The notes under the pieces are model-generated. The model was not told the DNA's origin and did not search any database. It saw only the letters and a list, made by a program, of their open reading frames with translations. Source: an uncultured Veillonella sp. (GTDB lineage Bacteria > Bacillota > Negativicutes > Veillonellales > Veillonellaceae). Taken from it: a DNA stretch of 64,000 nt. A program made the translations under genes and the position numbers. Positions 26,461 through 36,066 of this stretch are shown here, piece by piece. How positions within the stretch are numbered: position 1 is the first letter of the stretch; the number at the start of each line of letters is the position of its first letter. The stretch is taken from NCBI GenBank assembly GCA_900538355.1, contig UPXS01000005.1, positions 62,001 through 126,000 of the forward strand, given 5' to 3'.

Positions 26461-27423
26461 TTATTTTGCTTTTAAGGATTTTAATTTCTCATCCATATGT
26501 ACTGTGTCTAAGAAACGAACAGTACCAGTTTTAGAACGCATTACGATAGTATGTGTACGCGCACCACCTGGGAAGTATTGAATAGCATTCAATAAGTTAC
26601 CGCGAGTAATAGCAGTAGCCGCAAAGATAACATCATCTGTACGAACAAGATCATCCAATGTAAGCACTTGATTTACATCGGTAATACCCATTTCATGACA
26701 ACGACGAATTTCTTCTTCTGTTTCTGGTTTCAAGCGTGCTTGCATATCCCCACCTACACATTTCAAAGCAGCTGCAGCCAATACGCCTTCTGGTGCACCA
26801 CCAGTACCAACAACCATGTGTACCCCAGAACCTTCAATACAACATTCCATAGCTGGGTTAACATCACCATCAGAAATTAACATAATACGTGCACCAAGAT
26901 CACGGGCTTCTTTCATCAAACCATGATGACGTTCACGATCAAGCATAACAAGTGTAATTTCATCGACATTGCGATTCATTTTTGCCGCTACATTTTTAAT
27001 ATTTTCAGTTAAAGATTTAGTAATATCGATGGCACCTGCACCACGAGGACCAACGCAAAGTTTTTCCATGTACATATCTGGTGCATGTAACAAGCCACCT
27101 TTTTCAGCAATAGCCATAACTGCAATCGCACCATTTTGGCCTTTTGCAATCAAGTTTGTGCCTTCAATTGGGTCAACTGCGATATCTACTTCTGGGCCAC
27201 CAGCACCTACATGTTCACCAATGTAAAGCATAGGCGCTTCATCAATTTCGCCTTCGCCGATAACTACAGTACCAGAAATACGAACAGAGTCAAATGCTTG
27301 ACGCATTGCATCTACAGCAAGACCATCCGCTGCATCCTTCTGACCGCGACCAAGTAAACGACCACTGCGCAAAGCAGCCGCTTCAACGACACGAGCAAAT
27401 TCCAAAGATAATGTACGATCCAT
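26461..27423 (-). CDS. glpX: Class II fructose-1,6-bisphosphatase GlpX
   Basis: GlpX hydrolyses fructose-1,6-bisphosphate to fructose-6-phosphate, the key gluconeogenic step. The 320-residue protein shows GEGEIDEAPMLYIGE and DIAVDPIEGTNLIAKGQNGA, the metal and sugar-phosphate binding motifs of the class II lithium-sensitive family. GSGVHMVVGTGGAPEGVLAAAALKC is also conserved. It is the last gene of serS - transaldolase-like - glpX and ends at a strong terminator. The pairing with the next gene suggests hexose phosphate supply from three-carbon substrates. Confidence 0.97.
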   Translation of the reverse strand: MDRTLSLEFARVVEAAALRSGRLLGRGQKDAADGLAVDAMRQAFDSVRISGTVVIGEGEIDEAPMLYIGEHVGAGGPEVDIAVDPIEGTNLIAKGQNGAIAVMAIAEKGGLLHAPDMYMEKLCVGPRGAGAIDITKSLTENIKNVAAKMNRNVDEITLVMLDRERHHGLMKEARDLGARIMLISDGDVNPAMECCIEGSGVHMVVGTGGAPEGVLAAAALKCVGGDMQARLKPETEEEIRRCHEMGITDVNQVLTLDDLVRTDDVIFAATAITRGNLLNAIQYFPGGARTHTIVMRSKTGTVRFLDTVHMDEKLKSLKAK

Positions 27424-27489
27424 AATAGGCCTCCTTATAAGTCCTGTGTGTATTGTAATATGACTCTTACATTGAGCCGAATACTTAAC

Positions 27490-28134
27490 TTATTGATTAG
27501 CTTGTTTCCAATCTGCCATAAATTTTTCAAGCCCTGCATCCGTCAATGGATGTTTCATGGCTTGCATAAGTACTTTGAATGGTACTGTTGCAATATGAGC
27601 ACCAGCTTTAGCACATTGAATAATATGCAATGGCGTTCTCACACTAGCCGCAATAATTTCAGTTTCAATGCCATGAATAGCAAATATATCTGCAATATCT
27701 TGAATCAATGTAAGGCCGTCCATGCTGATATCATCAATACGACCAACAAATGGGCTCACATAGGTAGCGCCAGCACGAGCTGCTAACAAGGCTTGATTGG
27801 CAGAGAAGATTAACGTTACATTAGTTTTAATACCTTCTTTGCTTAAAACCGCAACAGCTTTAAGACCTTCTGGAGTCATAGGCACTTTAATAACTACATT
27901 GGAGCCTAATTTTACAAGCTCATGAGCTTCAGCGATCATGCCTTCTGCATCTGAAGCAATAACCTCTGCACTTACAGGACCTTCTACAAGATTTGCAATT
28001 TCAGAAATAACTTGTTTTAAATCGCGTTTAGCTTTCACGATAAGGGATGGGTTAGTAGTAACACCATCGATAAAGCCAAAAGCATACGCTTCTTTAATCT
28101 CATCAAATTCTGCGGTATCAATAAAGAACTTCAT
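27490..28134 (-). CDS. fsa: Transaldolase-like / fructose-6-phosphate aldolase
   Basis: A small class I aldolase of the TalC/MipB group, which acts as transaldolase or fructose-6-phosphate aldolase. The 214-residue protein begins MKFFIDTAEFDEIKEAY, has GVTTNPSLIVKA and the Schiff-base Lys in NVVIKVPMTPEGLKA, then TLIFSANQALLAARAGATYVSPFVGRIDD. I take the ATG at 28134 after GAGGGGG, not the adjacent TTG at 28137. It lies between serS (13 bases) and glpX (66 bases). Whether it is transaldolase or fructose-6-phosphate aldolase is not decidable by eye. Confidence 0.92.
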   Translation of the reverse strand: MKFFIDTAEFDEIKEAYAFGFIDGVTTNPSLIVKAKRDLKQVISEIANLVEGPVSAEVIASDAEGMIAEAHELVKLGSNVVIKVPMTPEGLKAVAVLSKEGIKTNVTLIFSANQALLAARAGATYVSPFVGRIDDISMDGLTLIQDIADIFAIHGIETEIIAASVRTPLHIIQCAKAGAHIATVPFKVLMQAMKHPLTDAGLEKFMADWKQANQ

Positions 28135-28147
28135 CAAATGCCCCCTC

Positions 28148-29428
28148 TTATTTTGCTGCCTTGATTACTTCTACGCCACCCATGTAAGGAACAAGTACCT
28201 TAGGAATTACAACGGAACCATCAGCTTGTTGGTAATTTTCCAAGATAGCTGCTACTGTACGGCCTACAGCAAGACCAGAGCCATTTAATGTATGAAGGAA
28301 TTCTGGTTTACCTTTAGGTCCACGACGGAATTTAATATTTGCACGACGAGCTTGGAAATCAGTCATATTGGAGCAAGAAGAGATTTCTCTGTACTTGCCT
28401 TGAGCTGGCATCCATACCTCTACGTCATATGTTTTAGCAGAACCAAAGCCAATATCACCTGTGCAAAGTGTAATTACACGGAATGGTAATTCCAATAAAC
28501 GTAATACTTCTTCTGCATTATCAGTTAACTTTTCTAATTCTGCATAAGAATCTTCAGGTTTAGCTAATTTAACCATTTCAACTTTGTTGAATTGATGTTG
28601 ACGGATAAGGCCACGTGTATCACGACCTGCAGAACCAGCTTCAGCACGGAAGCACGCTGTAAATGCAGTGTAGTATTTAGGCAATTCTTCTTCGCTCAAG
28701 ATTTCACCGCTATGATAATTAGTCAATGTAACCTCTGCTGTAGGGATCAAGAAGTATTCAGTATCCTCTACATGGTACATATCTTCAGCAAACTTAGGTA
28801 ATTGACCAGTACCTGTCAAAGTTTCACGAGTTACCATATATGGAGTCATCATTTCAGTGTAGCCTTGTTTATCTACATGAAGATCAACCATGAAGTTAAT
28901 AAGAGCACGTTCTAAACGAGCACCTAAACCTTTATATACTGTGAAACGAGCACCACTCATTTTACCAGCGCGATTGAAATCAAGGATATCAAGATTTTCA
29001 CCTAAATCCCAATGAGCTTGTACCTCAAAGTCAAATTGACGTGGTTCGCCCCATTTACGTTGTTCCACATTTTCATCTTCATCAGCACCAACAGGAACAG
29101 ATGCATCGCACATATTTGGCAACATCAAAGCCGCATCACGTAATTTAGCTTCTACATCGCGAATACGATTATCAAGCTCTGCAATATCATCGCCTACTTT
29201 TTTCATTTCTGCGATTTTATCATCCGCATTTTCTTTATTGCGTTTTAATTGGCTAATTTCTTCAGTTACGGAATTACGAAGAGCTTTTAACTCCTCTACT
29301 TTACCAATCAACTGACGACGTTCATCATAAGCGGATACAAAGGTTTCCAAATCGCCTTTCGTGTGACGATTATCTAAGTTTTGTTGCACTAAATCAATAT
29401 TTTCACGGACAAATTTCAAGTCTAACAT
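28148..29428 (-). CDS. serS: Seryl-tRNA synthetase
   Basis: SerS charges tRNA-Ser and selenocysteine tRNA. The 426-residue class II synthetase has an N-terminal coiled-coil arm (about residues 30-100, with LKALRNSVTEEISQLKRNKE) that grips the tRNA long variable arm. Motif 2 (FRAEAGSAGRDTRGLIRQHQF) and motif 3 (LNGSGLAVGRTVAAILENYQ) follow. The start is the ATG at 29428, with GATGAGG eight bases upstream; a longer frame from a TTG at 29449 would overlap that site. It precedes the transaldolase-like gene. No T-box leader is visible upstream. Confidence 0.97.
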   Translation of the reverse strand: MLDLKFVRENIDLVQQNLDNRHTKGDLETFVSAYDERRQLIGKVEELKALRNSVTEEISQLKRNKENADDKIAEMKKVGDDIAELDNRIRDVEAKLRDAALMLPNMCDASVPVGADEDENVEQRKWGEPRQFDFEVQAHWDLGENLDILDFNRAGKMSGARFTVYKGLGARLERALINFMVDLHVDKQGYTEMMTPYMVTRETLTGTGQLPKFAEDMYHVEDTEYFLIPTAEVTLTNYHSGEILSEEELPKYYTAFTACFRAEAGSAGRDTRGLIRQHQFNKVEMVKLAKPEDSYAELEKLTDNAEEVLRLLELPFRVITLCTGDIGFGSAKTYDVEVWMPAQGKYREISSCSNMTDFQARRANIKFRRGPKGKPEFLHTLNGSGLAVGRTVAAILENYQQADGSVVIPKVLVPYMGGVEVIKAAK

Positions 29429-29552
29429 ACTATAAACCTCATCTTCCAACTATGCTACGAACAATATATTCAATACGTTTAAGTATACCATATATTGGTG
29501 TATTTATCATTAAATTATAAGCCATCTACTAGATTTCTAATTAATTTTTATA

Positions 29553-30506
29553 CTATTCATCATCGTCTTCTTCTAGTAAATAATCCTTTGCCATCCATTT
29601 TCGGGTACCTGTGAAAGAAATGGTTACCCATTTTTCAGTTGGATTCCCTCCGATTTCTTGGTCAATTTCATTGCGAATTGCATCGATTTCAGCAATCGTT
29701 TGATACGGAAAATTCTTACGAACTAAAATATCAATCTCAATAATTCGAGTGTTGCCATATACTTGTACACTAGAAACATAATCTTTGAAATTGTACTTTT
29801 CCATAAAGCGATCCATAATTTCTTGCACTTCATTATGCAATGAAGTCGGTGCCCATCCCAATACTTGTTTTACGGATGGGATGATAATACGGAATGCGGA
29901 CGGTATCATCTGTACGGCTAATACGATGAGAACAATCGGGTCAATATACGCTGCCCAATCAGCATATGCAGTTCCTTCTAACATAATAGCCACTACAAAG
30001 CTAATCAAGATAGCTGCTTCAAGTAACGCGTCAACATACCAACTCACATTATCAAATTTAATTAAGTTGGACTGTAAGCTTTTATTAATTCGTCGTACAT
30101 ACAAGTAATAGATTGTATCAGCAACGGTAAAGAAGATGGCATAATAAATGGCTGGTCCAAAATCTACATGACGGCCACCTGATATAAGGTCTGTAATGCC
30201 ACTAGATAGAGCGTAAATTACAATTAGTAATATAAAGAATCCTTCTACGGCGAGTACTAAAGGTTCAAACTGCCAATAGCCAAATTGAAAGCGCTTACTC
30301 GTTTCACGGGCTATTAACTTTGCCGTCATGAGCATCATGATCTTAATTACAACATCGACAAAGGAAAATACCCCATCTAATAAGACCGCGCTAGATCCTG
30401 TGACAATCCCCATTATAGTACCACTTACTGCTACAAGGGCCATTAGCCCTACGGATTGCATAAGTAACTTCTGTTCTATAGAGCGCCTTGCCCCTAATAT
30501 ATCCAT
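29553..30506 (-). CDS. Cation diffusion facilitator family transporter
   Basis: CDF proteins export divalent metals (Zn, Mn, Fe or Co) by proton antiport. The 317-residue protein has about six hydrophobic helices and a cytoplasmic C-terminal domain (about residues 215-300). Metal-site signatures are visible: DGVFSFVD in helix 2 and DALLEAAI in helix 5, the latter with Glu where many CDF members have a second Asp, so metal specificity is uncertain. FGYWQFEPLV is a conserved loop. The tail is acidic (LLEEDDDE). I choose the ATG at 30506 with GGGGG five bases upstream rather than the GTG at 30518. It stands alone between serS and guaD. Confidence 0.88.
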   Translation of the reverse strand: MDILGARRSIEQKLLMQSVGLMALVAVSGTIMGIVTGSSAVLLDGVFSFVDVVIKIMMLMTAKLIARETSKRFQFGYWQFEPLVLAVEGFFILLIVIYALSSGITDLISGGRHVDFGPAIYYAIFFTVADTIYYLYVRRINKSLQSNLIKFDNVSWYVDALLEAAILISFVVAIMLEGTAYADWAAYIDPIVLIVLAVQMIPSAFRIIIPSVKQVLGWAPTSLHNEVQEIMDRFMEKYNFKDYVSSVQVYGNTRIIEIDILVRKNFPYQTIAEIDAIRNEIDQEIGGNPTEKWVTISFTGTRKWMAKDYLLEEDDDE

Positions 30507-30587
30507 CAAGTCCCCCACTTTCTTAATTTATACATCTTTTTATTATACACCACGGGCATTGATGCGCAACATGAGGTCAAAATAAAA

Positions 30588-30618
30588 CAGGTAGCTTGCA
30601 TGATATACAAACTACCTG
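30588..30618 (-). terminator. Terminator after guanine deaminase gene
   Basis: CAGGTAG at 30588-30594 and CTACCTG at 30612-30618 pair, extended by CTTG / CAAA-type pairs inside. On the minus strand TTTTATTTTG follows. Confidence 0.7.
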
Positions 30619-30672
30619 CTATGGATACTATGTAAATTCTTTTTTATTGCCAGCTTTAATACAGGTTAACTA

Positions 30673-31962
30673 TTAACCTTGAAAACCTTGAGGATTCAGT
30701 AATACCTGTCCCGCTACATAGCGCTCAACGATATGTCGATCATCACCAACATATAACCAACGCTCTAACCTCTCCTCTAAGGTGCGTTCATTCGGGTCAA
30801 ATAGTGATGTATCATCAATGATAAGGGCATCTAGTTCACAGCCTTTTTCAAAGCTACCAACCTTACCAAAGAACTTACCTCCACCCTTTGTAGCCATATA
30901 GAAGGCTTCACTTAATGTGAGGGGCGCATAATTTGAATCCACTTCCACCCATTTCATCTTAGATAATCCAATTGCTTCTGTAAGAACCTTCGCCATTGAT
31001 ACAATATGACCGCCTGAGATATCAGAACCTAAACCAATCGGTATATTCCGTTTCATTAGCTTACGAATCGGTGCAATACCACTTGATAGATTTACATTGG
31101 AATATGGGCAATGCGATACCATAGTTTGTGTTTCAGCCATACGATCCATTTCGACATCACTTAAATGGATGCAATGAGCCATTACCGTTGGCGTCCGCCC
31201 AATCAATTTATGTTCATAATACACATCTGTATAATTTGGTGACTCCGGATGTAATGCTGCTACCCAATCAATTTCACCGTGATTTTCAGATAAATGGGAT
31301 TGAACTGGTACCTTGTACTCTTCTGATAATGTACCAAGGCCATCCATTAACTCGCTCGTGCAAGATGGTACAAAACGAGGGGTAATAATAGGTTTTACCA
31401 ATGGACCAAATTGAGCCGATGCCTCTAACCAGTCTTTCGTATCCGCTAAAGATTGACTTGTTTCTTCAATCAAGAAATCTGGGCTATTGCGGTCCATATT
31501 GACCTTGCCTACATAGGCAGATAATCCAGCTTTTTGTAAAAGTTCCATCAACACTAATGTGCTCTCTTTATGGATAGTGCCAAACAGTATACTTCTAGTA
31601 GTCCCATTGCGCCATAAGTCTTGGACAAAGGCGCCATATACTAACCGTGCATAATCTAGATCACTAAACTTTGCCTCTTCAGGAAATGTATAGGTTTCTA
31701 ACCAAGGTAAGAGTTCTTTATCCATCCCAAGGCCACGATTACAATACTGTGGAGCATGTGCATGTGTATCTACAAAGCCTGGAATAATGAGATTATCACC
31801 ATAATCAGTAACCTCACAATCTGCATAGGCTGGTGGAATACTTTCACCACAATATACAACTACACCATCTACGGCAATAATATAGCCATGTTGAATGGAT
31901 ATAAATTCTGAAGGACGCGGTGTATATAAGATATTCCCTTTTAAAATAACTGTCGAATTCAT
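30673..31962 (-). CDS. guaD: Guanine deaminase
   Basis: GuaD hydrolyses guanine to xanthine and ammonia in purine salvage. The 429-residue amidohydrolase has the zinc motif VDTHAHAPQY and the guanine-deaminase-typical NRGLGMDKELLPWLETYTFPEE. VQSHLSENHGEI, VMAHCIHLSD and PIGLGSDISGGH supply the remaining metal and catalytic residues. It ends at a terminator 55 bases downstream. Immediately upstream on the same strand lies a remnant of an NCS2-type purine permease (32064-32177), the expected partner for uptake of its substrate. Confidence 0.93.
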   Translation of the reverse strand: MNSTVILKGNILYTPRPSEFISIQHGYIIAVDGVVVYCGESIPPAYADCEVTDYGDNLIIPGFVDTHAHAPQYCNRGLGMDKELLPWLETYTFPEEAKFSDLDYARLVYGAFVQDLWRNGTTRSILFGTIHKESTLVLMELLQKAGLSAYVGKVNMDRNSPDFLIEETSQSLADTKDWLEASAQFGPLVKPIITPRFVPSCTSELMDGLGTLSEEYKVPVQSHLSENHGEIDWVAALHPESPNYTDVYYEHKLIGRTPTVMAHCIHLSDVEMDRMAETQTMVSHCPYSNVNLSSGIAPIRKLMKRNIPIGLGSDISGGHIVSMAKVLTEAIGLSKMKWVEVDSNYAPLTLSEAFYMATKGGGKFFGKVGSFEKGCELDALIIDDTSLFDPNERTLEERLERWLYVGDDRHIVERYVAGQVLLNPQGFQG

Positions 31963-32063
31963 ATAACCTCCTCGCGTAATTAGAGCCCTAAAATGCTAAG
32001 CTCATATAACACGCTAGTTTTTTCTTTAATAGACTATGCTATATGATTCATAGTATATGCTAT

Positions 32064-32177
32064 TTAAATAGCAAAGTGAATGATGAACGCCACAGTCATG
32101 ATGTACATGATAGGATGAATTTCATAACGACGACCAGTTGTCAGTTTAATCAATGTATAAGAAATTTTAGTAAATCC
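32064..32177 (-). pseudogene. C-terminal remnant of an NCS2-family purine permease
   Basis: The gap between guaD and the ornithine decarboxylase gene, read on the minus strand, encodes about 37 residues ending at the stop at 32064-32066: ISYTLIKLTTGRRYEIHP then IMYIMTVAFIIHFAI. This resembles the last cytoplasmic loop and final helix of NCS2/AzgA-type guanine-hypoxanthine permeases. There is no start codon with a ribosome site, and an in-frame TAG lies at 32178-32180, right next to the decarboxylase stop. It therefore looks like what is left after a deletion removed most of the gene. The family call is from remembered C-terminal patterns. Confidence 0.65.
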
Positions 32178-32206
32178 CTATAATCCTTGTATTCTATCGT
32201 ATAAAC

Positions 32207-34381
32207 TTACATTTCATATTCTTTTTTCAATACATAGCCATATGCTTGTTTATAACCATTTGATTGCTCAATAATGTATACACCTTGTATTTCTGGTGCA
32301 AAGCCAGGCAGTTGATTAATGCCTTCCTCTAAAGCCAAGAAGTAGTCACAAGCAGTCTTAGACCAACGCTCTCCAGGTTGCACGCATAATACACCAGGTG
32401 GGTACGGTAGAGCTCCTTCAAGAGCAATGCGACCTTCTGCCTCGCGTAGCGGTACTAATTCCCCCTTGTTACGTTGGAACTCAAAATTTGCCTCTTGTGG
32501 ATTCATGACATAGTCTGGAAAGTATTCACGAGAAAATAGCCGTTGTTGTAAGAGGCTTACATTTTTAGACTTATAAAAATCATGCATTTTTTGACATAGC
32601 TGACGAATACTATAGCCTTTGTATGTATCTATATGACTATAGTAAATAGACGGCAACACTTCTTCCATCGGTGCATCCCGGTCTATGAGGTCTTCAAAGC
32701 GAACGAGTTCCTCCACAAGCGCATCCATCTTATTCTTAGATTCTGCTGGTGTCATAAGGAATAAGATTGTATTTAAATCGCATTTTTCAGGAATGATTCG
32801 ATTTTCCCGTAAATAATTAGCCAGAATATTAGCAGGAATACCAAATGCTTCATATTCTCCGGTCTCTACGTTAATTCCTGGTGTAATCAGTTGGAACTTA
32901 CAAGGATCGATAAAATACTGACCCTTACCATAGCCTTTAAAGGAATGCCACTTTGCTTCTGGTTCAAAGGCAAAATAATTTACATCTTCTGCCATGACCT
33001 GTGTATTTCCGTCTTCCCATTTTTTGCCATGTACTATAGGTGGTACTAACGGACGGAGATATTTACATTGCTTCAACACAGCTTTACGAGCCTCAATAGC
33101 AACTTCAACACACTCACGCCACAGTTTTTGTCCCAACTCACCTTCGTGGATTTTAGCATTTACATCAAGAGATGCAAATAATGGATAAAATGGAGACGTA
33201 GACGCGTGCATCATAAAGGAATTATTAAAACGTTTATGATCTACATAACGGTCTTGCCCCTTTATATGACTATCCTTCTTATGAATTTGAGAGGTTTGAG
33301 AAAAACCTGCTTGTTGCTTGTGAACAGATTGAGTCACCAAAATTCCTGGATCATCATGGCCCAATTCTAATAGTAAAGGGCTACAATCTTTCATCATAGG
33401 AATAAATTGTTCATATCCGACCCAAGCAGAGTCAAAAAAAATATAATCACAAAGATGACCAATTTTATCTAATACTTGTCGAGCATTATAAATCGTACCA
33501 TCATAGGTACCTAATTGAATGACTGCCAGCCGAATAGGACGTTTAGCTCGAGCTTTTTCAGGAGATTTTTCTGCAATCAAAGATCGAATATAACTTTCAT
33601 CAAAACAATGATCTAAAATACCGCCAATGGAGCCAAATGGATTGCGCGCTGTCTCAAGATATATAGGCGTAGCACCAGACATAACAAGACCACCATGGCA
33701 GATGGATTTATGATTATTACGATCATATAAGATAATATCGCCCGGTGTTAAAAGAGCATTAAGTACTACCTTATTCGCTGAAGATGTACCATTTAACACA
33801 AAATAGGTCTTGTCAGCATTATAGACTTTCGCAGCATGCGCTTGCGCATCATAAGCATAACCTTCGTGAATTAAAAGATCTCCTAATTTTACATCTGCAT
33901 TACAAAGGTCCGCTCTAAATATATTTTCCCCGAAGAAATTGTAAAAGGCGCGACCTGTAGGATGTTTATAGAAGAACTGACCACCTTGATGGCCTGGACA
34001 ATCAAACTGGGAATTTTGATCGCCTACATAATCAGATAAAGCCTTAAAAAATGGTGGTAAAATAGTATCTTCATAGCTTGCTACAAGCTTTTCTATCGCT
34101 AATTTGCAGTCGTCCATATTTGTAGAGGAAAACTCTATAATAGATGTAATGCGGTCCTTATAAAAAGATAAATCCTTAGATCCATCAAAGCTTAGGACAA
34201 TAACAGGTATACCAAAGGTATGAATTTGATTATCATCGATAAGCGCTAAGTCACTATCACCAATAACAACGGCACCGACATCTATAAAATCTGTATCACA
34301 AACAGGAACACATATACGACCCTCTAAAGAGCCAATTTTGGATTGTATGGAATCAGATAAAGCAACCTTTAAGTATTTCAC
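32207..34381 (-). CDS. speF: Ornithine decarboxylase (SpeC/SpeF type)
   Basis: This PLP enzyme of the bacterial Orn/Lys/Arg decarboxylase group makes putrescine from ornithine. The 724-residue length fits (711-732 in E. coli). An N-terminal flavodoxin-like wing domain (about 1-105) precedes the PLP domain with VLNGTSSANKVVLNA and the PLP Lys at about residue 355 in QSVHKQQAGFSQTSQIHKKD, a stretch nearly identical to what I recall of E. coli SpeF. ALPYPPGVLCVQPGE closes the C-terminal domain. The start is a GTG at 34379-34381 behind GGAGG. No potE antiporter gene follows it. Lysine decarboxylation cannot be excluded. Confidence 0.92.
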   Translation of the reverse strand: MKYLKVALSDSIQSKIGSLEGRICVPVCDTDFIDVGAVVIGDSDLALIDDNQIHTFGIPVIVLSFDGSKDLSFYKDRITSIIEFSSTNMDDCKLAIEKLVASYEDTILPPFFKALSDYVGDQNSQFDCPGHQGGQFFYKHPTGRAFYNFFGENIFRADLCNADVKLGDLLIHEGYAYDAQAHAAKVYNADKTYFVLNGTSSANKVVLNALLTPGDIILYDRNNHKSICHGGLVMSGATPIYLETARNPFGSIGGILDHCFDESYIRSLIAEKSPEKARAKRPIRLAVIQLGTYDGTIYNARQVLDKIGHLCDYIFFDSAWVGYEQFIPMMKDCSPLLLELGHDDPGILVTQSVHKQQAGFSQTSQIHKKDSHIKGQDRYVDHKRFNNSFMMHASTSPFYPLFASLDVNAKIHEGELGQKLWRECVEVAIEARKAVLKQCKYLRPLVPPIVHGKKWEDGNTQVMAEDVNYFAFEPEAKWHSFKGYGKGQYFIDPCKFQLITPGINVETGEYEAFGIPANILANYLRENRIIPEKCDLNTILFLMTPAESKNKMDALVEELVRFEDLIDRDAPMEEVLPSIYYSHIDTYKGYSIRQLCQKMHDFYKSKNVSLLQQRLFSREYFPDYVMNPQEANFEFQRNKGELVPLREAEGRIALEGALPYPPGVLCVQPGERWSKTACDYFLALEEGINQLPGFAPEIQGVYIIEQSNGYKQAYGYVLKKEYEM

Positions 34382-34474
34382 AGCCTCCTCCTTTCATATC
34401 TATGTATCATTCATATACTACATCAACATATATATAATAAAATATACTATTCACAACATATGACGAATAAAAAG

Positions 34475-34500
34475 ACTCCCTACTCAAAGAATAGGGAGCC
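34475..34500 (-). terminator. Terminator after lysS
   Basis: ACTCCCTA / TAGGGAGC-type arms around a 9-base loop give a GC-rich stem. On the minus strand a run of five T follows. It lies 13 bases after the lysS stop. Confidence 0.85.
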
Positions 34501-34513
34501 TTTTTGTTTTAGA

Positions 34514-36037
34514 TTATTCAGCTGCTTCTTCTTCAGCTTCAATATGCTTAGGAGCTTCTGGTTTCATCAATGGGAACAATAATACATCGCGGATGGATGC
34601 AGAGTCTGTTAAGAACATAACTAGACGGTCAATACCAATACCTAAACCAGCTGTTGGAGGTAAACCGTATTCAAGAGCTGTAACGAAGTCTTCATCCATA
34701 CGGTGAGCTTCATCATCACCTGCTTCACGTTCTTTCAATTGATCCAAGAAACGTTGTTTTTGGTCGATTGGGTCATTTAACTCGGAGAAGCCATTTGCCA
34801 ATTCACGGCCATAAATGAACGCTTCAAAACGTTCTGTAGCCAATGGATTTTCACGACTTGCTTTAGCAAGTGGAGAAATTTCTTTTGGATGACCATATAC
34901 GATAGTTGGTTGAATCAAGTTTTCTTCTACATAATCTTCGAAGCAAAGATTTAAGATTTTACCAATACCATCATTTTCTGTGTATTCAACATTTAAGCGA
35001 TCTGCAATAGCACGAGCTTCTTCTACAGTTGTGACTGCATCAAAGTCTTCGCCAGTGTATTTTTTTACACCTTCAGCCATTGTGATACGATTCCAAGGCG
35101 GAGTCAAATTAATTTCAGTACCTTGGTATGTAATTTCTTGTGTACCAAGTACTTCTTGAGCACAATAGGACACAAGGTTTTCTGTTAAGCGAATTGCATC
35201 TTCTACATCGCCATAAGCTTGGTAGGATTCAATAGTTGTGAATTCTGGATTATGACGGTTGTCGATACCTTCGTTACGGAAACAACGGTTCATTTCGAAT
35301 ACGCGGTCCATACCACCAACAATCAAGCGTTTGAGGTACAATTCAGGCGCGATACGCATGTAAATATCGATATCAAGCGCATTGTGATGTGTAATGAATG
35401 GACGAGCTGCAGCACCACCAGGGATAGCATGCATCATTGGTGTTTCTACTTCCATAAAGCCATCACGCATCATGTATTCACGAATTTTAGCAACGATTTG
35501 GGAGCGTTTTACAAATGTATCACGCACTTCAGGATTTACAATTAAATCAACATAACGTTGACGGTAACGAAGTTCTGTATCCTTTAAACCATGCCATTTT
35601 TCTGGTAATGGACGTAAAGATTTGGATAACAAAGTTAATTTGTTAACTTTAATTGTAACTTCCCCTGTATGAGTTTTAAATACATGACCTTCAACACCGA
35701 TAATATCACCGATATCGAGCATTTTTACGTATTTATAAGCATCTTCACCCAATACATCTTTACGGAAATATACTTGAATATCGCCGGATTTATCACGCAT
35801 ATTCGCAAATGCTGTTTTACCATGGGAACGGATTGTCATCAAACGGCCTGCAATAACTACAGGTTGACCGTCATATTTCAAGAAGAAGTCATCTTTAATG
35901 TCTTTTGCATTATCTTTTACAACAAAACGTTGACCAAATGGATAAATCCCATCCGCTTCGTATTCAGCCAATTTGTCGCGGCGAATTTGCATTTGCTCAT
36001 TCAGCTCTTCTTGTACATTTTTAATTTCTTCACTCAT
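34514..36037 (-). CDS. lysS: Lysyl-tRNA synthetase (class II)
   Basis: LysS charges tRNA-Lys. The 507-residue class II enzyme has an N-terminal OB-fold anticodon-binding domain (about residues 55-170, with VVIAGRLMTIRSHGKTAFANMRD). Motif 1 follows (FMEVETPMMHAIPGGAAARPF), then motif 2 (FEMNRCFRNEGIDNRHNPEFT) and motif 3 (GLGIGIDRLVMFLTD). A short Glu/Ala-rich tail ends the protein. It follows greA by 29 bases; the greA-lysS pair downstream of dusB is common in Firmicutes. A terminator follows. Confidence 0.97.
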   Translation of the reverse strand: MSEEIKNVQEELNEQMQIRRDKLAEYEADGIYPFGQRFVVKDNAKDIKDDFFLKYDGQPVVIAGRLMTIRSHGKTAFANMRDKSGDIQVYFRKDVLGEDAYKYVKMLDIGDIIGVEGHVFKTHTGEVTIKVNKLTLLSKSLRPLPEKWHGLKDTELRYRQRYVDLIVNPEVRDTFVKRSQIVAKIREYMMRDGFMEVETPMMHAIPGGAAARPFITHHNALDIDIYMRIAPELYLKRLIVGGMDRVFEMNRCFRNEGIDNRHNPEFTTIESYQAYGDVEDAIRLTENLVSYCAQEVLGTQEITYQGTEINLTPPWNRITMAEGVKKYTGEDFDAVTTVEEARAIADRLNVEYTENDGIGKILNLCFEDYVEENLIQPTIVYGHPKEISPLAKASRENPLATERFEAFIYGRELANGFSELNDPIDQKQRFLDQLKEREAGDDEAHRMDEDFVTALEYGLPPTAGLGIGIDRLVMFLTDSASIRDVLLFPLMKPEAPKHIEAEEEAAE

Positions 36038-36066
36038 GTTATCGCCTCTTCGTCAGTAAATGTAAA

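Noticed and set aside
29429..29552. Possible T-box leader upstream of serS
   Set aside because: The gap is only about 120 bases, with no T-box sequence, specifier stem or antiterminator that I can see.
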